Shown piece by piece: positions 44,897-53,738 of a DNA stretch of 64,000 bases. The notes beneath the pieces were generated by a model. The model was given only the letters and a program-made list of their open reading frames with translations, ran no database searches and had not been told where the DNA came from. Each line of letters opens with the position of its first letter. The stretch's first letter is position 1. The stretch is from Vibrio sp. SCSIO 43137 (GTDB lineage Bacteria; Pseudomonadota; Gammaproteobacteria; Enterobacterales; Vibrionaceae), in contig NZ_CP116383.1 in the NCBI RefSeq assembly GCF_028201475.1, positions 930,001 through 994,000 of the forward strand. The letters run 5' to 3'. The position numbers were made by a program, and so were the translations under genes.

Positions 44897-46762
44897 ATGA
44901 TGGATCGATTACGCGAGGGCGTGAACAGCATCGCGGTTAAGATTATCCTTGGACTAATTATTCTCTCTTTTGTATTCGCCGGTGTAGGTAACTACATTAT
45001 TGGCGGTGGTAATAATGCTGCAGCAAAAGTGAATAATACAGAAATTGGTCGCGCTGCATTCGAGCAGGAGTATACAAACGAACGTAACCGTATGCAGTCT
45101 CAGATGGGCGATTACTTTGCTAATCTTCTGGCTGATCCTGCTTATGTTCAGTCATTCAGAAAATCCATTCTGGATCGTATGATTAATCAGGTACTGCTGG
45201 AACAGTATGCTGACTCTCTGGGTTTGCGTATCAGCGATGAACAAATTCGTCGTCAGATTCTGCAAATGCCGGAATTCCAGAATGACGGAAAATTCGATCA
45301 GGATATTTACAGTGCGACACTAAGACGTGCTGGTTTCTCTGTTGACGGGTTTGCGGAGTATCTTCGTCGTGATATGACTCGCCAGCAAGTGCTTTCTGCT
45401 CTACAGAACAGTGAGTTTACCCTTAGCAACGAAATTAAAGCTCAGAACGAACTTCTGACTCAGAGCCGCTCTATCCGCACCGTGCTGCTTAATGTTGCTG
45501 ATTATGCCAAGACAATTGAGCTGAGCGACGCAGACCTGCAAGAATACTATCAGGCCAATACATCAAGCTTTACCCGCCCTGAGCAGGTGAAAGTCTCTTA
45601 TGTTGAGTTGTCTGCACAGGCTCTTAAGTCTCAGATTGCTATCAGTGATGAGAAAGCTGAGCAGTACTACCATGAAAATATAGACAAGTACTCTTCTGCG
45701 GAGCAGAGAGAGCTAAGCCACATCCTGATTCAGGGCGATGACGAAGCAAAAGCACAAGCTATTCTTGATGAACTGAATGGCGGCGCTGACTTTGCTGAAC
45801 TGGCTAAAGCGAAATCTGAAGATATCGGTAGTGCTGAGCAAGGCGGTTCTCTGGGCTGGGTTGAAAAAGATGTCATGGATCCGGACTTCGAAACGGCAGC
45901 ATTTGCCCTGCAAAACGTCGGTGATGTAACTGGTCTGGTGAAGTCTGCCTTTGGTTACCATATCATCAAGCTGGATGCCCTGAAGGCCTCTGCGGCGAAA
46001 CCTTTCTCTGAGGTGGCTGCTGAAATTAAAACTGAGCTGGCTGATCAGGAAGCAGTAGAGCAGTTCTATGCTTTGCTGAACGAACTTGAAACCGTTGCTT
46101 TTGAATTCCCGGATTCACTGGATGATGCAGCTAAAGCAATTAGTCAGCCGATCATGACGACAGACTTTGTTTCTCAGTTTGATGCACCTGAGCTTCTGCG
46201 TAGCCCTTCAGTAATGCAGGCGATTATGAGCCCTGAAGTTAAAGAGGACGGCCTGAACTCTGAAGCCATTGAAATTGCTCCTGAACATGTGCTTGTTGTG
46301 CGTGTAGAAGAGACTCGTGACGAAACTGTACTTCCGTTTGAAGAAGTTAAGGCACAAGTGACAGAACAACTGGCCGCGGTTAAAGGCGAGCAGCAGGCGA
46401 TGGAACTGGCGGGTAAGCTGGTTGACGATCTGAATGCCGGTAGCGATAAGGTTCTGACTGAAAATGGCCTTGCTTTTGGTGAACAAGAGACAGTAGACAG
46501 AGGAAACCCTCTGGCACAGACTGTATTTGCCATGGTTAAACCTGCTGAAGGTAAGCCAAGCTATGCGCAGACAACTGACTTACAAGGCAATATTGTTATT
46601 GTTGAGCTGGATAAGGTAACAGTAAGTGACAATAGTGAGTTTAATACTCAGATTGCTGCTCAGCTGGTTCGCTCTAACAGTCAGCAAGATATTGACGCCG
46701 TTGTGAATACCCTTCGCGCAGATGCTGATATTGAGTATTACGTAGTGAGTGTTCAGCCGTAA
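44897..46762 (+). CDS. ppiD: Periplasmic chaperone/peptidyl-prolyl isomerase PpiD
   Basis: PpiD is anchored in the inner membrane near the Sec translocon and helps newly exported proteins fold. The 622-residue protein has one N-terminal membrane helix (IAVKIILGLIILSFVFAGVGNYI), a SurA-like N domain, and a parvulin domain at about 260-355 (RELSHILIQGDDEAKAQAI and SAEQGGSLGWVEKDVMDPDFETAAF). A second degenerate parvulin-like region follows. The start MMDRLREG at 44897 matches the E. coli style; a GTG 18 bases earlier is less likely. Confidence 0.96.
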   Translation: MMDRLREGVNSIAVKIILGLIILSFVFAGVGNYIIGGGNNAAAKVNNTEIGRAAFEQEYTNERNRMQSQMGDYFANLLADPAYVQSFRKSILDRMINQVLLEQYADSLGLRISDEQIRRQILQMPEFQNDGKFDQDIYSATLRRAGFSVDGFAEYLRRDMTRQQVLSALQNSEFTLSNEIKAQNELLTQSRSIRTVLLNVADYAKTIELSDADLQEYYQANTSSFTRPEQVKVSYVELSAQALKSQIAISDEKAEQYYHENIDKYSSAEQRELSHILIQGDDEAKAQAILDELNGGADFAELAKAKSEDIGSAEQGGSLGWVEKDVMDPDFETAAFALQNVGDVTGLVKSAFGYHIIKLDALKASAAKPFSEVAAEIKTELADQEAVEQFYALLNELETVAFEFPDSLDDAAKAISQPIMTTDFVSQFDAPELLRSPSVMQAIMSPEVKEDGLNSEAIEIAPEHVLVVRVEETRDETVLPFEEVKAQVTEQLAAVKGEQQAMELAGKLVDDLNAGSDKVLTENGLAFGEQETVDRGNPLAQTVFAMVKPAEGKPSYAQTTDLQGNIVIVELDKVTVSDNSEFNTQIAAQLVRSNSQQDIDAVVNTLRADADIEYYVVSVQP

Positions 46763-46788
46763 TAATTCTGTATTCAGACTGAAACCAG

Positions 46789-46817
46789 ACGGGCCGCATT
46801 CGCGGCCCGTCCTATTT
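46789..46817 (+). terminator. Terminator after ppiD
   Basis: ACGGGCCGC (46789-46797) pairs perfectly with GCGGCCCGT (46802-46810) and is followed by a short T-rich run. Confidence 0.85.
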
Positions 46818-46893
46818 TTCCCTTTTCGATAAAGACAAATCAGTTTTGCTGGACAACCATAAGCGCTCCTGAAACATAAGATGGAGCACAAAA

Positions 46894-47208
46894 ATGAAGA
46901 TTGGTCAGCTAGTTAGCACACTACTTTTTATTATAGGTTTGTCATTCCCCGTATATAGCTCTGAAAATGCTGCGGAGATGTCCGAAAGCGGAAAGGAGCA
47001 TGCTGGTATAGAGATCACCGTAAACATCAATACAGCAGATGCAGAAGAGCTTGCGACCCTGTTGTCCGGTGTAGGCAGTAAAAAGGCTCAGAAGATAGTC
47101 GAATATCGTCAGCAGCACGGCCCGTTTAAAACCGTAGAAGAGTTAAGTAACGTTTCTGGTATCGGTCCGGCAATCATTGAAAAGAATCGCAGCCGGATTA
47201 TTCTTTAA
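46894..47208 (+). CDS. comEA: ComEA-family helix-hairpin-helix DNA-binding protein
   Basis: The 104-residue exported protein has a signal peptide (cleavage near residue 22) and two helix-hairpin-helix motifs (LATLLSGVGSKKAQKIVEYR and VEELSNVSGIGPAIIEKN). ComEA proteins bind incoming DNA in the periplasm and ratchet it inward during natural transformation. It follows ppiD with its own terminator in between. Chitin-linked competence control, known in vibrios, is possible but not visible here. Confidence 0.93.
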   Translation: MKIGQLVSTLLFIIGLSFPVYSSENAAEMSESGKEHAGIEITVNINTADAEELATLLSGVGSKKAQKIVEYRQQHGPFKTVEELSNVSGIGPAIIEKNRSRIIL

Positions 47209-47221
47209 CTCATTCCCTATT

Positions 47222-47257
47222 AAGGTCTTCTTATCACGATGCAGAAGGCCTTTTTTT
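47222..47257 (+). terminator. Terminator after comEA
   Basis: AAGGTCTTCT (47222-47231) pairs with AGAAGGCCTT (47243-47252) with one wobble, followed by T residues. It overlaps the stop region of the convergent rhombosortase gene. Confidence 0.85.
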
Positions 47258-47788
47258 ATACATAAACAGAGCAACAGCGACAAAAATTCCGCTTACTCCG
47301 CCGGTGAAATGAGCCTCAATCGCCACTCTGGCATTAATCAGTTCTGCTGTGCTGCTTGCCGCCCCGAATAGTTGTTCGTAACCAATTTTAGCCATAACGC
47401 CCATAACCAGCAGCCAACTGGAACGGCGCCCCTGTAGTGCTTCTGTCAGGGCATAGTAGGCAAAGATACCGTGTAATACTCCGGAAAGGCCGGCATAACT
47501 GCCGAGGTCAGACAACATCAGGGACAGACCAACACAGAAGGAGAGCAGTATCAGCAGTAAACTAAGGTTTTTAGCTGTCGGAGTAAACAGATAAACCATA
47601 ACGCCCAGTGCTGCCATATTCATCGCCAGATGAGGCCAGTTGGTATGAGTAAAGTTTCCTGTCAGTATTCGCCACCATTCTCCCTGTTGAATCAGGTTAA
47701 GATCCCAGAAGCTAATGCTATGGAACTGAGGATACTGTAATATCACAGCTATTAAGGCAACTACGATTAACAAAAGGTATCTGTGCAC
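47234..47788 (-). CDS. rrtA: Rhombosortase (rhomboid-family protease)
   Basis: The 184-residue membrane protein has about six helices and the rhomboid catalytic pair Ser102 (SYAGLSGVLHG) and His160 (IEAHFTGGVSG). The small size and the HTNWPHLAMNMAALG block fit the rhombosortase subgroup, which cleaves proteins bearing a GlyGly-CTERM tail and so helps release type II secretion substrates in vibrios. The start is GTG at 47788, and it overlaps the possible GTG start of the divergent DTW gene. No GlyGly-CTERM target was seen in this window. Confidence 0.88.
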   Translation of the reverse strand: MHRYLLLIVVALIAVILQYPQFHSISFWDLNLIQQGEWWRILTGNFTHTNWPHLAMNMAALGVMVYLFTPTAKNLSLLLILLSFCVGLSLMLSDLGSYAGLSGVLHGIFAYYALTEALQGRRSSWLLVMGVMAKIGYEQLFGAASSTAELINARVAIEAHFTGGVSGIFVAVALFMYKKRPSAS

Positions 47789-48409
47789 TGTATGTCCCGG
47801 TATTGTTCAGGCTGCGGTAAAGCGAAAAAGGCGTGCATTTGCGCTGAAGTTAAGCCGATTGAGGCGAAAACAGAGGTTATTATTCTTCAGCATCCGACAG
47901 AAGTAAAGCAGGCGAAAGGCACGGCTAAGATCCTGTCACTGTCGTTGTCAAACAGTCGCTGTTTTGTCGGTGAGGACTTTACTCATCATGCACAACTGAA
48001 TGCGCTGCTTCAGCAGAAAAATTACACCACCTTGCTACTTTACCCTGCAGAAAAGGCGGTTGAGATAACTGCTTTGGCAAGTCAAAAAGAGACAGAAAGT
48101 GAGAGAGTCAGGCTTATAGTGATTGATGGCACCTGGAAAAAAGCCTTTAAAATCTATACCTTGTCGAAAAACCTGCACCCGCTGCAGGCGTGTAAATTAC
48201 CACCGTCACTTTGTGGCAGCTATACCATACGTAAAGCTCCGGATAACAATAGTTTATCTACGGTCGAGGCGGGGTATCATGCACTTAGCCTGCTTGAACC
48301 TGAGATCGATTTCCAGCCCTTAATAAATGCCTTTGATTATATGAAGCAATTTTATCTTGAGCAGGTTCCGGCCGCTCTGGTGAATAAGCATTACAAGCTG
48401 GATAAGTAA
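47783..48409 (+). CDS. DTW-domain protein, probable tRNA acp3U transferase (TapT type)
   Basis: DTW proteins transfer the 3-amino-3-carboxypropyl group from S-adenosylmethionine to uridine in tRNA. The 208-residue protein has an N-terminal zinc-like cysteine cluster (YCSGCGKAKKACICAE) and the DTW core (LIVIDGTWKKAFKIY, then LCGSYTIRKAPDNNSLSTVEA). GTG 47783 has AAAGG at good spacing; ATG 47792 (MSRYCSGC) is the alternative. The start region overlaps that of the divergent rhombosortase gene, so promoters of each must lie inside the other gene. Confidence 0.88.
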   Translation: MHCMSRYCSGCGKAKKACICAEVKPIEAKTEVIILQHPTEVKQAKGTAKILSLSLSNSRCFVGEDFTHHAQLNALLQQKNYTTLLLYPAEKAVEITALASQKETESERVRLIVIDGTWKKAFKIYTLSKNLHPLQACKLPPSLCGSYTIRKAPDNNSLSTVEAGYHALSLLEPEIDFQPLINAFDYMKQFYLEQVPAALVNKHYKLDK

Positions 48410-48472
48410 ATGACGGCATCTCTTTACAGGTAACCTGTAGGGCAAATTTAATCTATTATATAAGAAAGTAAT

Positions 48473-48508
48473 TTGTTAACGGTCAGGCCATTGATGGCCG
48501 GTTAACAA
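48473..48508. promoter_or_regulatory. Nested palindrome upstream of the binding-protein gene
   Basis: TTGTTAAC (48473-48480) and GTTAACAA (48501-48508) flank an inner GGCCAT/ATGGCC dyad. It ends 27 bases before the start codon and could be an operator or an mRNA hairpin. A separate short dyad, TACAGG/CCTGTA, lies at 48425-48439. Confidence 0.45.
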
Positions 48509-48535
48509 CAGAGATTTCCAGGACGGAAACGATTG

Positions 48536-49342
48536 ATGACCGATGGATCAGAGCAAGCCCAGAGCCGAGGTATTTCAGGCCGGATAAAATTCGGCCTGAT
48601 GTTAATTCTTTTTCCTGCCTTTTTAAGCGCCAAACCGGTGCAACTTGACCTTGTAACTGAAGAGTTTCCACCTTTACAAGTTCAGGTTGATAATCAGGCC
48701 AAAGGCTATGTTATCGACTTTATAAAAGCGCTTGTTGATGACGCAAGCAAAGAAGTTCCTGTTGCCATCAGGATGATACATTTTGTCCCGTGGAAAAGGG
48801 CAATTGTTATGAGTCAGCAAATGGAAAACGTGTTGTTTTTTTCTATTTCGCACACTGAGGCGAGAGAAGATAAGTATCACTGGATTGGCGAGGTCTCTCC
48901 CTATGAAGTGAAACTATTCCGTCATAGTAGCGGTCCTAAATTTCAGCCGGACCGCCTGAGTGATCTGCATAAGTTCCAGTTAGGAACACAAGCCGGTGGT
49001 AATCTGGATGACTATTTTACTGCAAAGGGCTTTGACCTGATTAAGGTGACCTATTCAAGGCGGGTGTTAAAGCTGTTAAAAGCCGGTCGTCTCGACTATG
49101 CGCCTTTGGTATCGCAAAGTTATTACTACCGGATCGAACAATATGATCTCAATCCCGATGACTACCTGCCGGTACTGCGAATTGATGACTTATGTAAAGA
49201 CCTCTGGCTGGTTGCCAGTAAGGGAACCTCCCCTGAGGTCGTTCAGGCGCTGAAAAATAGCTATCAAAAACTGATTAATCAGGGGCTGCTTCAGCAGCTA
49301 ATCGATGCTTACCACCCTAAAAGCGAAGTAATGATGCAATAA
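48536..49342 (+). CDS. Periplasmic amino-acid-type substrate-binding protein
   Basis: The product (268 residues from ATG 48536; a TTG lies directly before) has a signal sequence with an extended N-terminus (hydrophobic core KFGLMLILFPAFLSA). The body is a type 3 extracellular solute-binding domain (LDLVTEEFPPLQVQV, VPWKRAIVMSQQ, and LGTQAGGNLDDYFTAKGFD with the typical flexible hinge). No ABC permease or ATPase gene is nearby, so it may act as an orphan receptor, as many such vibrio proteins do. The ligand is unknown. Confidence 0.85.
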   Translation: MTDGSEQAQSRGISGRIKFGLMLILFPAFLSAKPVQLDLVTEEFPPLQVQVDNQAKGYVIDFIKALVDDASKEVPVAIRMIHFVPWKRAIVMSQQMENVLFFSISHTEAREDKYHWIGEVSPYEVKLFRHSSGPKFQPDRLSDLHKFQLGTQAGGNLDDYFTAKGFDLIKVTYSRRVLKLLKAGRLDYAPLVSQSYYYRIEQYDLNPDDYLPVLRIDDLCKDLWLVASKGTSPEVVQALKNSYQKLINQGLLQQLIDAYHPKSEVMMQ

Positions 49343-49379
49343 AGAGCTGAAAAAAGGCTTCAGTCTGAAGATTAATTTT

Positions 49380-50705
49380 CTACAGGTGCGATGAAAATAG
49401 TTGCTGATGCAGTTTCTGTGCATAACCGTCAGTCATGGCCGCAATATAGTCACAAATCACTCTCATTCCATCCTGCTTATTCCTGTCAGCCATTATCCAT
49501 TTCTGTCTGGTTGTATCGGGCAGTAGGCGTTCAGGATCAGCACTTAGAGCTTCAAACAGATCCATCACAATTTGCTGGCCTTTATATTCGACAATCTGAA
49601 CCTGCGGGATCTGGATAACATAGTCGTTCACAAAGTGTTTAAATACACCAAGCGCCTTGGATAACTGAGGTTCAAGATAGGCATTTAAGCTAAGTAGAGG
49701 GCTATCAAATTCACTGCCTTTAACGGACTGAACAGAAACATTGGTCAGAAAGGTATTTACAATGCCACCGATGGCATCTTTTCGCAGATAGTGTTCTCCG
49801 GAGAAAAGCATCTCGCCAATATTATCAATGTTAGCTTCAAACCAGAGATCACCGCAGTTGGCCAGCTGTTTTGCCGCAGCTTTATGCCACTGTTGAGAGT
49901 TAACCAGACCTAACACAATGGCGTCTTCAAGGTCATGAACACCATAAGCGATATCGTCAGCCAGCTCCATAATGGAGCAATCAATTGATTTATATAAAGT
50001 TTTACTATGTTTAAACTCGTTGGAACCGGCAGAAGATACAGAGCAGAAGTTTTTCTTGTCTGAAGGTGTCAGCGGCTCTAGTACCCAATCAAAGTCAGTT
50101 TTGTCGCAATCATAAATTCCTTTTGCCGGACTCCACTCTTTTGCTTTTAGTTGCCTTTGGTGAGCAACGGGTGAAGGCTGAGATTTGCTGCGTACTGCGC
50201 TTAGCAGGCTGGGGTATTTAATTAAACCAAGCAGGCTCCTTCTGGAAAGGTTCATACCATGGCTTTTGGTGTAAGGTTCAAGCTGAGTCAGAATTCTGAA
50301 TGTCTGAGCATTCCCTTCAAAACCGCCGCAATCACGCATGGCGTAGTTAAGGGCAACCTCTCCGCCGTGTCCGAATGGCGGGTGACCAATATCATGGGCA
50401 AGACAGAGTGATTCGATTAAGCTGGCAGACGGAAGCAAAGCCTTATATTGAGATTGTTTGCTCTCTAACTGAGCCAGTATTCCGGAGCCAATTTGCGCCG
50501 CTTCCAGAGAGTGAGTCAGGCGGGTTCTGTGGAAGTCATTAACACCTGTACCATGAACCTGAGTTTTCGCCTGCAGACGACGAAAAGCCGCTGAATGAAG
50601 GATTCTGGCTCTGTCGCGCTGGAAAGGGTCACGATGATCTTTTCGTCTTAACTTATGTTCATTGTTGATACGTTGTTGCCAGAGCTCAATCTGAGAGTTC
50701 TCCAT
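49380..50705 (-). CDS. dGTPase-like HD-domain nucleotide triphosphohydrolase
   Basis: The 441-residue protein belongs to the dGTP triphosphohydrolase-like group of the HD superfamily, which cleaves dNTPs to nucleosides and triphosphate. Metal ligands are His65 (RTRLTHSLEAAQIG), His104 and Asp105 (LCLAHDIGHPPFGHGGE), and a later Asp (MELADDIAYGVHDLEDA). The start is set at 50705 (MENSQIELW), with CAGG spaced before it; an upstream ATG adds eight residues. Its place next to yfbR and alaA repeats the order I recall from V. cholerae. Confidence 0.92.
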   Translation of the reverse strand: MENSQIELWQQRINNEHKLRRKDHRDPFQRDRARILHSAAFRRLQAKTQVHGTGVNDFHRTRLTHSLEAAQIGSGILAQLESKQSQYKALLPSASLIESLCLAHDIGHPPFGHGGEVALNYAMRDCGGFEGNAQTFRILTQLEPYTKSHGMNLSRRSLLGLIKYPSLLSAVRSKSQPSPVAHQRQLKAKEWSPAKGIYDCDKTDFDWVLEPLTPSDKKNFCSVSSAGSNEFKHSKTLYKSIDCSIMELADDIAYGVHDLEDAIVLGLVNSQQWHKAAAKQLANCGDLWFEANIDNIGEMLFSGEHYLRKDAIGGIVNTFLTNVSVQSVKGSEFDSPLLSLNAYLEPQLSKALGVFKHFVNDYVIQIPQVQIVEYKGQQIVMDLFEALSADPERLLPDTTRQKWIMADRNKQDGMRVICDYIAAMTDGYAQKLHQQLFSSHL

Positions 50706-50864
50706 AACCTGTCCTGACTTTTCAACCACTTGGATAAACTAATAATGCGCTGAATGGAGATAGCTGTCCAGTATGTTTATTGTTCAGGCGGAGTAGCAAG
50801 GGTTAGGTAATTAATGGTCAAAGCAGAGGTGCCGGAGAGACGACCTCTGCTTCTGTAGTTCGCC

Positions 50865-51206
50865 TTAGTTATTATTTTCATAGGCGCTATAGTTATAGTC
50901 GACAGAAACCAAAGCACGATACTGGATTTTGCCACGCTCTTTAGAGAACTCTTCAATGGTGACTTTAAAGTCGTCCACCTTAATATCTCTTACCTGAGAA
51001 TCCGCATAAGAAGGCAAGGTTTTTTTCAGTTCCTTCTGGGGCATAGCTTTAATTCTGTCAATCAGGTTATAACCTGCTTCATAGGCCAACTCCGCAGATG
51101 GTGTTGCGTATGTGGTTAATGTAGTTTCTTTAATAATAGTTGTTTCGCCTGCAAATGCAGTAGACGTTAATAACAGGCCAGTTGCTAATAAAGTTAATTT
51201 TTTCAT
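50865..51206 (-). CDS. Small exported protein, probably DUF3316 family
   Basis: The 113-residue product has a clean signal peptide (KKLTLLATGLLLTSTAFA) and a mature domain that begins GETTIIKETTLTTYATPSAELAYEAGYNLIDRIKAM and ends in YRALVSVDYNYSAYENNN. A vibrio family of this size and pattern is called DUF3316; the family name is from memory. The function is unknown. It is a single-gene unit, with a long A/T-rich upstream region. Confidence 0.8.
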   Translation of the reverse strand: MKKLTLLATGLLLTSTAFAGETTIIKETTLTTYATPSAELAYEAGYNLIDRIKAMPQKELKKTLPSYADSQVRDIKVDDFKVTIEEFSKERGKIQYRALVSVDYNYSAYENNN

Positions 51207-51518
51207 CTCGTCACCTCAATACATTATTTAATTAATCCCACCTTTTAAATCTGTTAACTGGTGAGCACAATTTGATTATGTTTTTGTATTTGAGATTTAG
51301 CTAATAAAACAATAAAAAATATCATTTGTTGATGGTTTATTTATTTTTTATAACTACTTTTCATGCTTAACATACTGTTTTACAGGCTTTTGTTTTTAGC
51401 TTTAAGTTGGCTATAAGAAAGAGAGAAGAGCTTGTTAATCTTGAGATAAAGAAAACCGCCTATGCCTGTGTTGGCGAAGGGAAAGAGTTAATTAGAGATG
51501 CCTGCTAGTGTGTTGAAG
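51207..51518. other. Non-coding A/T-rich stretch
   Basis: This region upstream of the DUF3316-type gene holds promoter-like A/T-rich DNA but no gene or strong hairpin that I can see. A short degenerate purine-rich part lies at about 51420-51510. Confidence 0.6.
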
Positions 51519-51549
51519 AAAGGGATTATATATTTTGATAATCCCTTTT
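51519..51549. terminator. Terminator after the yfbR-like gene
   Basis: AAAGGGATTAT (51519-51529) pairs perfectly with ATAATCCCTTT (51538-51548) around eight bases, with A/T runs outside. Confidence 0.8.
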
Positions 51550-51564
51550 AATATTTTACAGCTA

Positions 51565-52164
51565 TCAGCCTGATATTTTGTCAAATGTGGTTGTGCAACT
51601 CTCGCAAAATATATCCATAAAATCTTTTACTTCCGGCATGGTTTCAATTAAAGATTCTATTCTCGGATCCAACCCCTCTTTTACATGTAAAAATTCGTCG
51701 TTATTAAACCTTAATTCATTAAGAGTTTTAATATAAGCTGCCAGAATATCTGCCGCTTTAACGATCTGCTTATATTCAGCATCAACATTTTTCTGAACCA
51801 CTAAGCTGGAAAATTCATCCCTGAGATCGTCCGGTAGGGTCTCCAGACACTCCTGTTCGGCAATATCTTCCAGTTTTTTAAAGGCGGCAGTAAACTCAGG
51901 GCTGTGATATTTGGTTTTTGAGTTCATATCCTGAAGTTTGGTTTCAGAAATTTCATGGTAGATGGCAATAACGGCTGCCCTGTCCGGGTTCAGGTTACCG
52001 CCGTATCGTTTATTTCTGATCACTGCTAACAGGTGAGCAATAACCGATACCTGATGGGAGTGTTCTGACACATTCTCTTCCTGAAAACAGTGCATAAGCG
52101 CCCAGCGCTTAATTAAAGGCATACGGGTAACCCATGCCATAAATGTACTTTGCTTTTGCTTCAC
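51565..52164 (-). CDS. YfbR-type 5'-deoxynucleotidase homologue with altered HD motif
   Basis: The 199-residue protein aligns well with E. coli YfbR, which removes phosphate from deoxynucleoside monophosphates. Conserved parts include RWALMHCFQEENVSEHSHQVS (His35) and Asp139 (VKAADILAAYI). The central metal motif is changed: His70 is followed by Glu71 instead of the usual Asp, and the following TGDLPTP-like loop reads LQDMNSK. The DNA at this point is unambiguous (CAT GAA). The enzyme may be less active, altered in metal use, or have a new substrate. It sits between the DUF3316-type gene and alaA. Confidence 0.85.
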   Translation of the reverse strand: MKQKQSTFMAWVTRMPLIKRWALMHCFQEENVSEHSHQVSVIAHLLAVIRNKRYGGNLNPDRAAVIAIYHEISETKLQDMNSKTKYHSPEFTAAFKKLEDIAEQECLETLPDDLRDEFSSLVVQKNVDAEYKQIVKAADILAAYIKTLNELRFNNDEFLHVKEGLDPRIESLIETMPEVKDFMDIFCESCTTTFDKISG

Positions 52165-52204
52165 TTACTTATCCTTGTCGTGCTATCTGCGTGTTTCGAA
52201 CGCA

Positions 52205-52229
52205 TAAAAAAGCTCCCATGGAGGGAGCT
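52205..52229 (-). terminator. Terminator after alaA
   Basis: On the minus strand AGCTCCC and GGGAGCT form a perfect 7-bp stem (52211-52229) with a five-base loop and six T. It lies between alaA and the yfbR-like gene. Confidence 0.88.
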
Positions 52230-52254
52230 AGTATACTCTATATAGTAAGTAATT

Positions 52255-53469
52255 TTACTGGCTGTAGGTAGATAAAAACCGCTCAAACCGGCCAATGGCC
52301 AGTTCCAGATCCTCGACATGGGGCAGGGTAACAATACGGAAGTGGTCCGGTTTCGGCCAGTTAAAGCCAGTCCCCTGAACCAGCAGTACTTTTTCCTGTA
52401 CCAGAAAATCCAGTACCATCTTCTGGTCATCGTGAATGTTATACATTTTGGTATCTATTTTCGGGAATAGATACATGGCGCCTTTCGGCTTTTTACAACT
52501 GATACCCGGAATCTGAGTGATCAGATCAAAGGCTTTATCTCTCTGTTCCAGCAGGCGGCCACCGGGCAGTATAAGTTCATTTATACTCTGATAGCCGCCA
52601 AGTGCAGTCTGAACAGCGTGCTGCATAGGTACGTTGGCGCAAAGTCGCATAGAGGCGAGCATATCCAGACCATCAGAATAGCCTTTTGCCAAGTGTTTCG
52701 GCCCGGTCAGGAACATCCAGCCACTACGGAAACCACATACGCGATAAGCTTTGGATAGTCCGTTAAAGGTCATAATTAATACATCATCAGCCAGGGAGGC
52801 GATAGATGTATGGGTAGCACCGTCGTAAAGCACTTTGTCGTAGATTTCGTCAGCAAAAATAATCAGATTATGCTGGCGGGCAATTTCCAGAACCTGCAGA
52901 AGGAAGTCGCGGCTGTAGACAGCACCGGTAGGGTTGTTCGGGTTGATCAGAACAATACCGCGGGTTTTGCTGTTAATCTTCTGCTTTATATCCTCTAAAT
53001 CCGGATACCAGTCCGACTCTTCATCACAGATATAGTGGACAGGGTTGCCGCCCGACAGTGATACTGCAGCTGTCCATAGTGGATAATCCGGAGCAGGCAC
53101 TAGTAGCTCATCACCATTATTCAGTAAGGCCTGCATTGCCATAACAATAAGTTCAGAAACACCGTTACCTATATAAACATCTTCAACATCAAAGCTGCGG
53201 ATGCCTCTTCGCTGGTAATGCTGAACCACAGCTTTACGGGCGGAGTAGATCCCTTTTGAGTCTGCATAGCCCTGTGAAGTAGGCAGGTTACGGATCACAT
53301 CGACCAGAATTTCATCCGGGGCATCAAATCCAAAAGGGGCCGGATTGCCAATATTTAGCTTTAGAATTTTATGCCCTTCCTCTTCCATACGCTTAGCATG
53401 TTTGAGCACTGGTCCCCGAATGTCGTAGCAGACATTATCGAGTTTTGATGACATCTCGATATTTTGCAT
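52255..53469 (-). CDS. alaA: Alanine-synthesising aminotransferase AlaA
   Basis: This 404-residue PLP enzyme makes alanine from pyruvate and glutamate. The sequence is very close to E. coli AlaA throughout (SSKLDNVCYDIRGPVLKHAKR, LKLNIGNPAPFGFDAPDEIL, PAPDYPLWTAAVSLSGG, INPNNPTGAVYS). The PLP lysine lies in FNGLSKAYRVCGFRSGW. It is monocistronic with its own terminator, divergent from menF across 269 bases with no obvious structured leader. Confidence 0.97.
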   Translation of the reverse strand: MQNIEMSSKLDNVCYDIRGPVLKHAKRMEEEGHKILKLNIGNPAPFGFDAPDEILVDVIRNLPTSQGYADSKGIYSARKAVVQHYQRRGIRSFDVEDVYIGNGVSELIVMAMQALLNNGDELLVPAPDYPLWTAAVSLSGGNPVHYICDEESDWYPDLEDIKQKINSKTRGIVLINPNNPTGAVYSRDFLLQVLEIARQHNLIIFADEIYDKVLYDGATHTSIASLADDVLIMTFNGLSKAYRVCGFRSGWMFLTGPKHLAKGYSDGLDMLASMRLCANVPMQHAVQTALGGYQSINELILPGGRLLEQRDKAFDLITQIPGISCKKPKGAMYLFPKIDTKMYNIHDDQKMVLDFLVQEKVLLVQGTGFNWPKPDHFRIVTLPHVEDLELAIGRFERFLSTYSQ

Positions 53470-53738
53470 GGTTTGATTCCTGAATATTCTGATTTTACTT
53501 TATCAAAGTACACCATTATGGTTATTTTTAGTATAAAAATCTGTTGTAAATGAACAAGATGTTTGTGTCAGGGGAACATATACCTGTATCCTTCCTCAAA
53601 ACTGGCCTTGCACTCTTGATTTGAACGTAGTGAAACAATAGAGTAGCGAGCAGAGTAAATTGTTCACTGAGCCCTTGTGAAACATGCGTTTTAGACAAGA
53701 ATTAATGTGAATAATCCCATTGACATACAGAGGTTGAT

